A stretch of DNA of 64,000 bases from NCBI GenBank assembly GCA_964369685.1, contig CAYJFB010000001.1, positions 145,172 to 209,171 on the forward strand, given 5' to 3'. This document shows positions 1 through 6,640 of the stretch, one piece after another. This DNA comes from Avidesulfovibrio sp964369685 (GTDB taxonomy: Bacteria > Desulfobacterota > Desulfovibrionia > Desulfovibrionales > Desulfovibrionaceae). The position numbers and the translations under genes are program-made. Under the pieces are notes generated by a model, which was not told where the DNA came from, did no database searches, and saw nothing but the letters and a program-made list of their open reading frames with translations. How positions within the stretch are numbered: the stretch's first letter is position 1; the number at the start of each line of letters is the position of its first letter.

Positions 1-2
1 GC

Positions 3-998
3 GGAACCAATCCCAATTTGGATGAGTTGAAAAACACCATTCGTACTGCCTTGGCCGATGAAAACCTTGATTGTGTGGTGGGTTGGCAAGCCGGCTACGA
101 CGCCTTGCACAACACGCCCTTGCTGATGAAAACCCCCGAAGATGTGGATAAATTGGTCTGGGGACCGTTTAATGTCCACTCTACGGCTAACGCCTTGCCC
201 CAATTGGTGAAAGACGCCAAAGGCAAAAAAGTCGGCGTTGTGGTGAAGGGTTGCGACGGCAAAGGTGTTGTCGAATTGATCCTTGAAGGCTTGGTTGCGC
301 GTGACAAAGTTGAAATCTTTGCCATGGGCTGTAACGGCACCGTCAATGTGGATCGTTTGTTAAATAAAATCGGCCCCGTGATGCATGTTGAAGACGTACA
401 AACACAAGGTTGTACCCTTACCGTCAAAGCCGACGGCAAAGAACACGCCGTTGAAATGAACGATGTGGCGCACGACAAATGCCGTGGTTGTACGGTTCCC
501 AATGCGCCTGAGTCGGATCACTTTATCGGCACCCCCGTTGTCCTGCCCGAAAACGCCGCCGCAACGCCTGCCGCCATCTTGGCCATGCTCGACGGCATGA
601 CGCTTGATGAACGCTTTGCGTTTTGGAAAGGGCATATGGATCGGTGTATTAAGTGTCACGCTTGCCGTAACGCTTGCCCCATGTGTGTGTGCCGTGAATA
701 CTGCGTGGCAGACAGCCGTGAACCGCATTGGATCAGCCAAGAAGACGCCGTGAACGATAAATTCTTCTTCCAGTTGATTCATGCCATGCACCTTGCAGGT
801 CGTTGTACGGGCTGCGGTGAATGCGGTCGTGCTTGCCCGATGGGCATTCCCGTGGGTGCATTGAAGATGCATCTTGGTCGGGTTGTCGCGAAGCTCTTTG
901 AATACACCCCGGGTATGGACATGAACGCCGTACCCCCGTTGCTTGGGTTCCAACTTGAAGAGAAAAATATCCACGAACATCATATAGAGGGAGCATAA
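3..998 (+). CDS. 4Fe-4S dicluster electron-transfer subunit, FlxC-like (5' end at window edge)
   Basis: A cytoplasmic iron-sulfur protein that probably relays electrons within a flavin-oxidoreductase/heterodisulfide-reductase (Flx-Hdr) type complex. The N-terminal half resembles the FrhB/FdhB-like domain (GWQAGYD start, VVKGCDGKGV). Two ferredoxin motifs follow: CIKCHACRNAC at about residues 210-220 and CTGCGECGRAC at about 263-273, numbering from a TTG at 18. The frame is open to the window edge and GTNPN precedes that TTG, so the true start is probably just outside. An AsrA-like and an AsrB-like gene follow with a 4-base gap and then a 57-base gap, matching the C-B-A order of FlxCBA. The family assignment is from memory of the Desulfovibrio Flx/Flox cluster; the partner genes (flxD, hdrABC) would lie upstream. 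Confidence 0.8.
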   Translation, partial: GTNPNLDELKNTIRTALADENLDCVVGWQAGYDALHNTPLLMKTPEDVDKLVWGPFNVHSTANALPQLVKDAKGKKVGVVVKGCDGKGVVELILEGLVARDKVEIFAMGCNGTVNVDRLLNKIGPVMHVEDVQTQGCTLTVKADGKEHAVEMNDVAHDKCRGCTVPNAPESDHFIGTPVVLPENAAATPAAILAMLDGMTLDERFAFWKGHMDRCIKCHACRNACPMCVCREYCVADSREPHWISQEDAVNDKFFFQLIHAMHLAGRCTGCGECGRACPMGIPVGALKMHLGRVVAKLFEYTPGMDMNAVPPLLGFQLEEKNIHEHHIEGA

Positions 999-1002
999 CG
1001 TC

Positions 1003-2052
1003 ATGAGCGCCACTCGTTTTTTGGCCGCCGACGGCATGGCCTCCTGGCTGGCTGACGTGGCCAAGACCCATAAAGTCTTTGCCCCGAAAAAAGAAGGCAA
1101 ATCTGTTGTTTTCCGTCAATGGACAGCCGATTCTGAGGCTCCCATTCTGGATAAAGCCACAGTGTCGCCGAAAGGTGTTGTTTTGCCTTCAAGTGAAACA
1201 CTCTTTACTTTTAAAACAGAAAAAGATGCTGAAAACCTTGCCAAAACAGAACTGAAGCTGGATAACGCGTTTGCTGCCGAACCGACAGTGATCTTTGCGT
1301 GCCGTTCGTGCGACACTCGTGGTTTTGTGCATCTTGATTTTCCTTATATGCAAGGGAAATTTAAAGATCCTTATTATATCGCTCGTCGTGAAGCGACTGT
1401 GATTGTCACACGCGCCTGTGACGCACAATGCGCGACGTGTTTCTGCACCTCCGTGGGTGGCGGCCCCACCTCTACGGAAGGCAGCGACATTCAAATGACC
1501 GTCATCGACGGCGGGTATTTGCTTGAAGGCATCTCTGAAAAAGGCACTGCACTGCTTACTGCAAGCACGTTGCCCGACGGAGCCGACAAACTCGCCGAAG
1601 CCAAAGCGCATCATAAAGAGGTAGAAGCCAATGTGAACCCCACCTTGGATTTCTCCAAATCAGCGGAACGCTTGAAAGAACGCTTTGAAGACATGGACTT
1701 CTGGACAGAACAAACCACGAAATGTTTGTCTTGTGCGGCGTGTACATACATGTGTCCGACGTGTCAGTGCTTTAACATCACCGATGAAGGCGAAGCCGCG
1801 TCGCCTGCGGGCGGCCGTCGCGTACGGACATGGGATTACTGCATGTCTCCATTGTTCACGCGTGAAGCCAGCGGACACAACCCGCGTACCGCCAAAGGCG
1901 CACGGATGCGTAACCGCGTCTCGCATAAATACTGGTATACCTCTGAGTATAAAGGCGATATTTCTTGCACAGGTTGCGGACGCTGCATTATGCACTGCCC
2001 CTCCTCGGTAGATATCCGCGAAATTGTCCTCAAGGCCATCGAAAAAGCGTAA
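1003..2052 (+). CDS. 4Fe-4S dicluster protein, FlxB/AsrA-like
   Basis: An iron-sulfur subunit of the AsrA/hydrogenase-beta type, acting between a flavin subunit and another electron carrier. The N-terminal part has the family signature CRSCDTRGFVHLD and a further Cys-rich segment, CDAQCATCFC. The C-terminal part carries two ferredoxin motifs, CLSCAACTYMC (residues 241-251) and CTGCGRCIMHC (322-332). The ATG at 1003 follows the preceding stop by 4 bases and has AGAGGGAG upstream, overlapping the end of the FlxC-like gene, so the two are probably translationally coupled. At 349 residues it has the usual family length. AsrA of anaerobic sulfite reductase is an alternative, but there is no siroheme subunit here. 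Confidence 0.82.
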   Translation: MSATRFLAADGMASWLADVAKTHKVFAPKKEGKSVVFRQWTADSEAPILDKATVSPKGVVLPSSETLFTFKTEKDAENLAKTELKLDNAFAAEPTVIFACRSCDTRGFVHLDFPYMQGKFKDPYYIARREATVIVTRACDAQCATCFCTSVGGGPTSTEGSDIQMTVIDGGYLLEGISEKGTALLTASTLPDGADKLAEAKAHHKEVEANVNPTLDFSKSAERLKERFEDMDFWTEQTTKCLSCAACTYMCPTCQCFNITDEGEAASPAGGRRVRTWDYCMSPLFTREASGHNPRTAKGARMRNRVSHKYWYTSEYKGDISCTGCGRCIMHCPSSVDIREIVLKAIEKA

Positions 2053-2060
2053 AGCTATTT

Positions 2061-2098
2061 TTATTTTTTTGGGGGATAATGTTCTCCCAAAAAAATAA
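2061..2098 (+). repeat. Composite repeat copy 1: hairpin module only
   Basis: A near-perfect inverted repeat with 16-base arms: a T-run plus GGGGGA, a 6-base loop, then TCTCCC plus an A-run, with one G-T pair. It starts 8 bases after a stop codon. Its right arm ends at the AAGGAG ribosome site (2097-2102) of the next gene, so folding could affect that gene's translation. It is the hairpin module of the repeat family described in the findings. Confidence 0.7.
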
Positions 2099-2109
2099 GG
2101 AGATATATT

Positions 2110-3012
2110 GTGAGTGAGCAAAATCCTCTTCTGCCCGATGTCGCGACGATTGTCGAAACGGTGCAGGAAACACATAATATTATGACATTTCGCGTTCGTT
2201 TTGATGATGAAGAACGCATGAAAAATTTTACATTTGAGCCCGGTCAAGTCGGTCAGCTTTCGCTTTTTGGCGTTGGTGAATCGACGTTTGTTATTAACTC
2301 ACCGCCGACACGCATGGAATATTTGCAATTTTCTGTGATGTGTGCGGGTGAAGTGACTTCTTCGCTGCACAAGCTGAGAGCTGGTGACAAAGTCGGTGTG
2401 CGTGCGCCGTTGGGTAATTCGTTCCCTTATAACGATTGGAAAGGCAAAAACGTCTTTTTCATCGGTGGGGGGATCGGTATGGCACCCATTCGTACGATCA
2501 TGCTGTATCTTTTGGATAACCGCGCGGACTATGGCAAAATCAATTTGCTTTACGGTGCGAGAACCCCCGAAGATCTCTCCTATAAAGCAGATATTGCCGA
2601 CTGGATTGCCAGAGACGATCTCGATTTGACCATCACCGTTGACAATTTGACCATTCCTGAAGAAGGTGGCGGTGTCGGTTGTGTGGGGCTTGAAAGTTCT
2701 TTTGGCGTGGAAGGCGGCAAGACAATTTGGAAACACAAAACAGGGCTTATCCCCCATGTTTTGACCGATATCAATCCCAATCCGGACAACACGATTGCTG
2801 TGTTGTGCGGTCCGCCAATCATGATTAAATTTACTTTGGATGCGCTGAAAAAGCTGAATTTCCCCGATAACCAAATTTTCACCACGCTTGAAAAACGGAT
2901 GAAATGCGGTATCGGTATCTGTGGACGCTGTAACATTGGCGGTAAACTCGTCTGTGTTGACGGCCCTGTCTTCAGCTACGATCAGCTTCAAGGCCTGCCC
3001 CCGGAACTGTAA
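2110..3012 (+). CDS. FAD/NAD(P)-binding oxidoreductase, FlxA/AsrB-like
   Basis: The flavin subunit expected to exchange electrons with NAD(P)H for the iron-sulfur subunits encoded just upstream. It shows a ferredoxin-reductase-type FAD barrel, then a nucleotide-binding fold (GGGIGMAPIRT), then a C-terminal 2Fe-2S ligand set C266-x4-C271-x2-C274-x7-C282 typical of AsrB/HydG/dihydroorotate-dehydrogenase electron-transfer subunits. The GTG at 2110 has a clear AAGGAG 7 bases upstream. It is the last gene of the operon and is followed by a full composite repeat. Length (300 aa) is near the family norm of about 275-290. Confidence 0.83.
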   Translation: MSEQNPLLPDVATIVETVQETHNIMTFRVRFDDEERMKNFTFEPGQVGQLSLFGVGESTFVINSPPTRMEYLQFSVMCAGEVTSSLHKLRAGDKVGVRAPLGNSFPYNDWKGKNVFFIGGGIGMAPIRTIMLYLLDNRADYGKINLLYGARTPEDLSYKADIADWIARDDLDLTITVDNLTIPEEGGGVGCVGLESSFGVEGGKTIWKHKTGLIPHVLTDINPNPDNTIAVLCGPPIMIKFTLDALKKLNFPDNQIFTTLEKRMKCGIGICGRCNIGGKLVCVDGPVFSYDQLQGLPPEL

Positions 3013-3025
3013 AAAGCCTTGATAG

Positions 3026-3276
3026 TTTTTTTGGGGGGGATAATCCCTCCGAGGTGATGCCTCCCCCAAATCCCCTTGTTGCCGCGGTGGGGGGGGTGGT
3101 GTGGGGTTTTGTATATATCCGGGTGCGGTATCCACCGGCAGACCCCCCGCGTCGGAATATATTTGGGGGGCTTCTACAGCCGGTTTTTGGGGTTTGTGGG
3201 GTTTTTTTTTTCCGGTTTGGCGCTAAACAACCCCCCCAACCCCCACCGCGGTTCAAGTTACTTTGAGACCTTTTGT
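3026..3276 (+). repeat. Composite repeat copy 2: full, with an expanded variable stem
   Basis: Begins 13 bases after the flxA-like stop. Module A is a T-run with a G-run/C-run hairpin (3026-3070), then a C-run. Module B is an inverted repeat with 12-base arms CCGCGGTGGGGG (3082-3093) and CCCCCACCGCGG (3240-3251). Its 146-base interior is G-rich on this strand and holds nested inverted repeats (ATATATCCG near 3112 with CGGAATATAT near 3155). Module C is TTCAAGTTACTTTGAGACC at 3252-3270. It is the longest copy in the window. No convincing coding sequence lies inside. Confidence 0.75.
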
Positions 3277-3337
3277 TGAAAAATGATAGTTATTCTATGT
3301 TGTTGTGTGTTGTAAAATAGAATGGATTTAGGGGTTG

Positions 3338-3375
3338 TTTCTTAATAAAAAGATATTATTTCTCAATAAAAAGAT
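3338..3375 (+). promoter_or_regulatory. Tandem 17-bp direct repeat, period 21
   Basis: TTTCTTAATAAAAAGAT (3338-3354) recurs as TTTCTCAATAAAAAGAT (3359-3375) with one mismatch. The 21-base period is two helical turns, which places both copies on one DNA face, as for a pair of protein-binding sites. It ends about 50 bases before the glycosyltransferase start. The function is inferred only from spacing and position. Confidence 0.35.
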
Positions 3376-3403
3376 TTTGTATTTCTACCGGAGGCAGGAT
3401 TCC

Positions 3404-3430
3404 ATGGAAAACACGAGGGTATTTCTTTGA
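3404..3430 (+). other. Eight-codon leader ORF overlapping the next gene's start
   Basis: An ATG at 3404 has a good ribosome site (GGAGG at 3390-3394) but reads only eight codons (MENTRVFL) before a TGA at 3428-3430. That TGA overlaps the TTG at 3427 which opens the glycosyltransferase frame. Either this is a translationally coupled leader peptide, or one base is missing or extra here and the ATG is the true start of the glycosyltransferase. Confidence 0.4.
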
Positions 3431-4530
3431 ACGAAGTTGTTCCTTTGGATAAAAGGATACTGCATATCGCTTTTGTCAATGCCACATCCAAGTGGGGCGG
3501 AGTGAAAACATGGATGATTCATTTTGCGTCCGAACTCGCTGCACGCGGACACTGTATACGAGTGTATGGCCGTCAACAAGCGTTTGTGAATGTCGCTCAA
3601 CAACGTGTCGGGCACGGTGAACAGATGACCTTCGGGGCAGACTGCAATCCGTTGACTGTCTTTCAGTTCATACAACGTTTCCGCAAAGACAAAATTGATC
3701 TTGTTGTCGTTAATGTCGGTAAAGACTTGAGTACCGCAGGCATTGCGGCGCGTTGCCTTGGTCTTCCCGTTGTTCAACGAATCGGTTTGCCAAACGATAT
3801 CCCATTGCGCCTCAAAACACGCGCCTTACATGCTTGGATTCAACCCTACTTTTTGGCACCCTGTCAATTCATCGCACAAGGCTTTGCGACCAGTTTGCCC
3901 TACCTTGACGTGGACAAAATAACCGTCGTCCTCAACGCGAAAAAAGCAACAACGCATAAGCTCGAAACACACCGCCCACGAAAGTTGCTCATGACCCAAC
4001 AACTCAACCCGGATAAAGAACACACAACAGTTCTACAAGCCCTTGCCAAACTGAGCCAAGATGTTACCCCTTGGCATCTTGATGTGGTCGGGACGGGGAA
4101 CAATGAAACGGCACTCAAGCAACTCTGCACAACATTGGGGCTGGATGCCCATGTTACATGGCACGGTTTTCAAACAGATCTGACGCCCCTGCTGCAAGAA
4201 GCTGACATATTCCTTTTGGCTTCCTCGGCAGAAGGCTTGCCAAACACCTTACTTGAGGCCTTGGCATACGGTCTTTTGTGCATTTCACGAGATGTCGGCG
4301 GCGTGTGCGAAGTGTTTCCCGAACACCTTCAACCGTGGCTTTTACCCTTTTCTGCCGACTCCATAACCTTTTGCGACGCGCTTGAACGCGTTTTGCAACT
4401 CTCAGACAATGAACTTTTACAATATCGCTTGCAAACACAACATGCGGCTACAACAACACTCAACCTCGAACGAAGAGTTGAAGAATTAGAAACATGGTTT
4501 AAACACGTTATAAATGATTTTAAACAATAA
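3427..4530 (+). CDS. Glycosyltransferase, GT-B fold (family 4/1 type)
   Basis: Transfers a sugar from a nucleotide donor to a surface glycan or lipid; the acceptor cannot be told. Two Rossmann-like halves are visible. The N-terminal half opens with ILHIAFVNATSKWGGVKTW and the C-terminal half holds the donor-site pattern LLASSAEGLPNTLLEALAYG, with the Glu typical of the EX7E region. The assigned TTG start lacks its own ribosome site; the strong one at 3390-3394 serves an overlapping eight-codon ORF. No other sugar genes adjoin it. A second glycosyltransferase lies at 36284. Confidence 0.8.
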   Translation: MNEVVPLDKRILHIAFVNATSKWGGVKTWMIHFASELAARGHCIRVYGRQQAFVNVAQQRVGHGEQMTFGADCNPLTVFQFIQRFRKDKIDLVVVNVGKDLSTAGIAARCLGLPVVQRIGLPNDIPLRLKTRALHAWIQPYFLAPCQFIAQGFATSLPYLDVDKITVVLNAKKATTHKLETHRPRKLLMTQQLNPDKEHTTVLQALAKLSQDVTPWHLDVVGTGNNETALKQLCTTLGLDAHVTWHGFQTDLTPLLQEADIFLLASSAEGLPNTLLEALAYGLLCISRDVGGVCEVFPEHLQPWLLPFSADSITFCDALERVLQLSDNELLQYRLQTQHAATTTLNLERRVEELETWFKHVINDFKQ

Positions 4531-4581
4531 TCAGAAAATAATAAAATCTATGTAAAAAATATTCTTTTTGAAATTGTTTTG

Positions 4582-4658
4582 TTGTGGTGTCTTGCATTGT
4601 TGTACGGGACAATGTATGAAGAAAAGAGAAACGTACAATTGTGGTGTGTTGTATTGTT
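4582..4658 (+). promoter_or_regulatory. Symmetric repeat block upstream of cheV
   Basis: A 20-base unit starting TTGTGGTGT at 4582-4601 recurs at 4639-4658 with two mismatches. Between the copies lie inverted 7-mers TTGTACG (4600-4606) and CGTACAA (4632-4638). The block sits 160-235 bases upstream of cheV, in a 287-base AT-rich gap with no credible gene. A regulator site or a leader structure is possible; nothing in the sequence decides. Confidence 0.3.
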
Positions 4659-4817
4659 TTCTTTCTATAGGACGCATATAAAAGATGTGTTGAATACCGT
4701 TTTTGATTATGCATTTTGTCATATATGCGTTCAATTGTTCATACGCATATCTTGTCCTTCCCCACAAATATGGCACAGCTTTTTTACGATACAGACATAT
4801 GTACCCATGGAGTCAAC

Positions 4818-5948
4818 ATGAGCCAAAGCCCACTCACAAGCAGCGGTGAGAATCACGAACTGGAGCTGATTGAATTTTTTATAGAAGAAGCTCACGGCGA
4901 AAACGCTCACGATGAAAACGCTCACGATGAAGAAGCACACAACGTAGCCCCTCATAACGGAACTCTTCGCGATGAAGCACCCGCATACCGTGGCTACTAT
5001 GGCATGAATGTCTCAAAAGTTCTTGAAATTATACGCAGACCGACAATCACAGCCGTTCCCGGAAACCATCATCCCGCAGCGTTGGGCACATTTAATCTGC
5101 GCGGACGGGTGTTGCCTCTTGTTGATTTGGCTCGGTGGCTTGGTAAATCCATGGTCGAATCTGAGTCAAACAAAGTGATTGTGTGTGAATTTTATGGCAT
5201 TACTATTGCTTTTTTGTGTTCAGGGGTAACACGTATCCACCGTTTACAATGGGCGAGTGTCGAGCCGCCTGATTGTTATGTGCGTGCCTATAGTAATGAT
5301 AGTATTACAGGCATTGTGCGTCTTGAAGAACGTATTTTATTTATTTTGGACATGGAAAAAATCGTCACGTCCATGGGCGGAAGCGTTAATTTTATGACCA
5401 ATGAACAACTTCTCTTTGATCCTGAAGGTGTTGCACAAGCAAATGTCGCAGGAGACAATCCCGAAAACACAAACAATGACGGCACACCGTCATTCGCAAC
5501 CAAACTCGATCCCGAAGTGATTAAACGGAACGGAAATTATCATGTGTTGATTGCTGATGACTCTTCTTCAATCCGTAATTTGATTGGCGGTAAACTCACC
5601 CAAGATGGCTTTAGAGTCACAAGTACCAGTAGCGGACGTCAAGCATGGCAGGAACTTGAAGCCATAAAACAACAAGCAATCGACCAAAACGTGCCCGTGA
5701 CGAGTCTTTTACATTTAATCATTTCCGATATCGAAATGCCGGAAATGGACGGCCACACACTGACTAAACAAGTGAAGAGCGATTCCGTCCTACAACAACT
5801 CCCTGTGGTGCTGTTTTCTTCCTTGATTACCGAAGCCATGCGCGCTAAAGGATTGTCTGTCGGTGCTGACGATCAAATTTCAAAACCTGATTTACCGGGA
5901 TTGACCCGTCGAGTACAAAGCATGATTTTAGAGAAGATAGGTGAATAA
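4818..5948 (+). CDS. cheV: Chemotaxis coupling protein CheV (CheW + receiver domain)
   Basis: Links chemoreceptors to the CheA kinase and is itself phosphorylated to adjust signalling. An N-terminal CheW domain (NVSKVLEIIRRP, RGRVLPLVDLARWLG) is followed by a response-regulator receiver domain with the acidic pair in LIADDSS and the phosphorylation site D304 in SDIEMPEMDG. The ATG at 4818 has GGAG 5 bases upstream and gives MSQSPL; an upstream in-frame ATG at 4716 adds 34 unlike residues. Inside the first CheW strand pair is an unusual His/Asp/Glu-rich insertion (about residues 25-50) built from a 15-base tandem repeat. Monocistronic by spacing. Confidence 0.9.
   Translation: MSQSPLTSSGENHELELIEFFIEEAHGENAHDENAHDEEAHNVAPHNGTLRDEAPAYRGYYGMNVSKVLEIIRRPTITAVPGNHHPAALGTFNLRGRVLPLVDLARWLGKSMVESESNKVIVCEFYGITIAFLCSGVTRIHRLQWASVEPPDCYVRAYSNDSITGIVRLEERILFILDMEKIVTSMGGSVNFMTNEQLLFDPEGVAQANVAGDNPENTNNDGTPSFATKLDPEVIKRNGNYHVLIADDSSSIRNLIGGKLTQDGFRVTSTSSGRQAWQELEAIKQQAIDQNVPVTSLLHLIISDIEMPEMDGHTLTKQVKSDSVLQQLPVVLFSSLITEAMRAKGLSVGADDQISKPDLPGLTRRVQSMILEKIGE
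4890..4934 (+). repeat. 15-bp in-frame tandem repeat within cheV
   Basis: Three consecutive 15-base units, each encoding AH(G/D)E(N/E): GCTCACGGCGAAAAC, GCTCACGATGAAAAC, GCTCACGATGAAGAA, then a partial fourth. Because the unit is a multiple of three, slippage would change the length of the His/Asp/Glu-rich loop without breaking the frame. Confidence 0.85.
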
Positions 5949-6161
5949 AACCCCTTCTTGTCACGAAACAAACGCATACATAACGTTTTGTTGCGTGTCT
6001 TTGCACAAAAAAGGCGTTATTGAAAAACAGATCCCAATGCCTCATTGTAAAAACAAAGAACCGAACGTTGTAACAATAACAGAGTTAAAACACTGTGTTT
6101 ATCGTGATATGAAAGGGTATTGTTTCATACAATGAGACTCTCAAAGGCTTAGGGATGGTTG

Positions 6162-6527
6162 TTATTCTGAAAATTCTTGTTTCACCACAGCCTCTTTTTT
6201 GACACGATCCAATAATTCGGAAAACGTTGCTTTGACATGCTCGCGAATGTCTCCCGCAACAACAAGATATAACACATCGTCACCGGGTTTCAATATCCCT
6301 GCCGCGCTTTCTGCAGCAATGGCAAAAATTCCGGGCTGTTGTTCCAATTCACGGCAAATAGCGTGTAAACGCTCAATATCAGGATGCACTTGCAACGCCG
6401 TGACAGGTGTGTGATCATTGCGCGACCACGCACGCACAACACCGTTGTGAACAAGCATCATGCCGACGTGCTCACTGAAACCGTCTTTTTGTTTGACTTC
6501 ATCGATGAGAGCTTGCAATGTTTTCAT
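6162..6527 (-). CDS. MoaE-like molybdopterin synthase large-subunit family protein
   Basis: A 121-residue protein related to the catalytic subunit of molybdopterin synthase, which adds sulfur to precursor Z in molybdenum/tungsten cofactor synthesis. Visible family segments are MMLVHNGVVRAWSR, a central Glu/Arg-rich helix, and LVVAGDIREHVKATFSELLDRVK near the C-terminus. The ATG at 6527 has AAGGAG on the minus strand; a longer frame adding 40 residues has no ribosome site. It diverges from the TPR gene with 113 bases between starts. No moaD or other cofactor gene is adjacent, so a paralogous role is possible. Confidence 0.75.
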   Translation of the reverse strand: MKTLQALIDEVKQKDGFSEHVGMMLVHNGVVRAWSRNDHTPVTALQVHPDIERLHAICRELEQQPGIFAIAAESAAGILKPGDDVLYLVVAGDIREHVKATFSELLDRVKKEAVVKQEFSE

Positions 6528-6640
6528 GAAAGTACTCCTTTCCGGATGTTTTTTGATGATTGGGTGAGGACAAGAACACCTGTCTCCCGCTGAGACCTGT
6601 CCTTTCTGTGACGTTCCTGCCTGCAAGAAAAGGTTGATAT

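Noticed and set aside
360..1100. A 246-codon open frame on the minus strand opposite the FlxC/FlxB-like genes
   Set aside because: It is antisense to well-conserved iron-sulfur genes, has no ribosome site and its composition is that of a frame shadow.
5941..6135. A 64-codon plus-strand frame after cheV
   Set aside because: It overlaps the cheV stop, lacks a ribosome site and shows no domain or protein-like composition.
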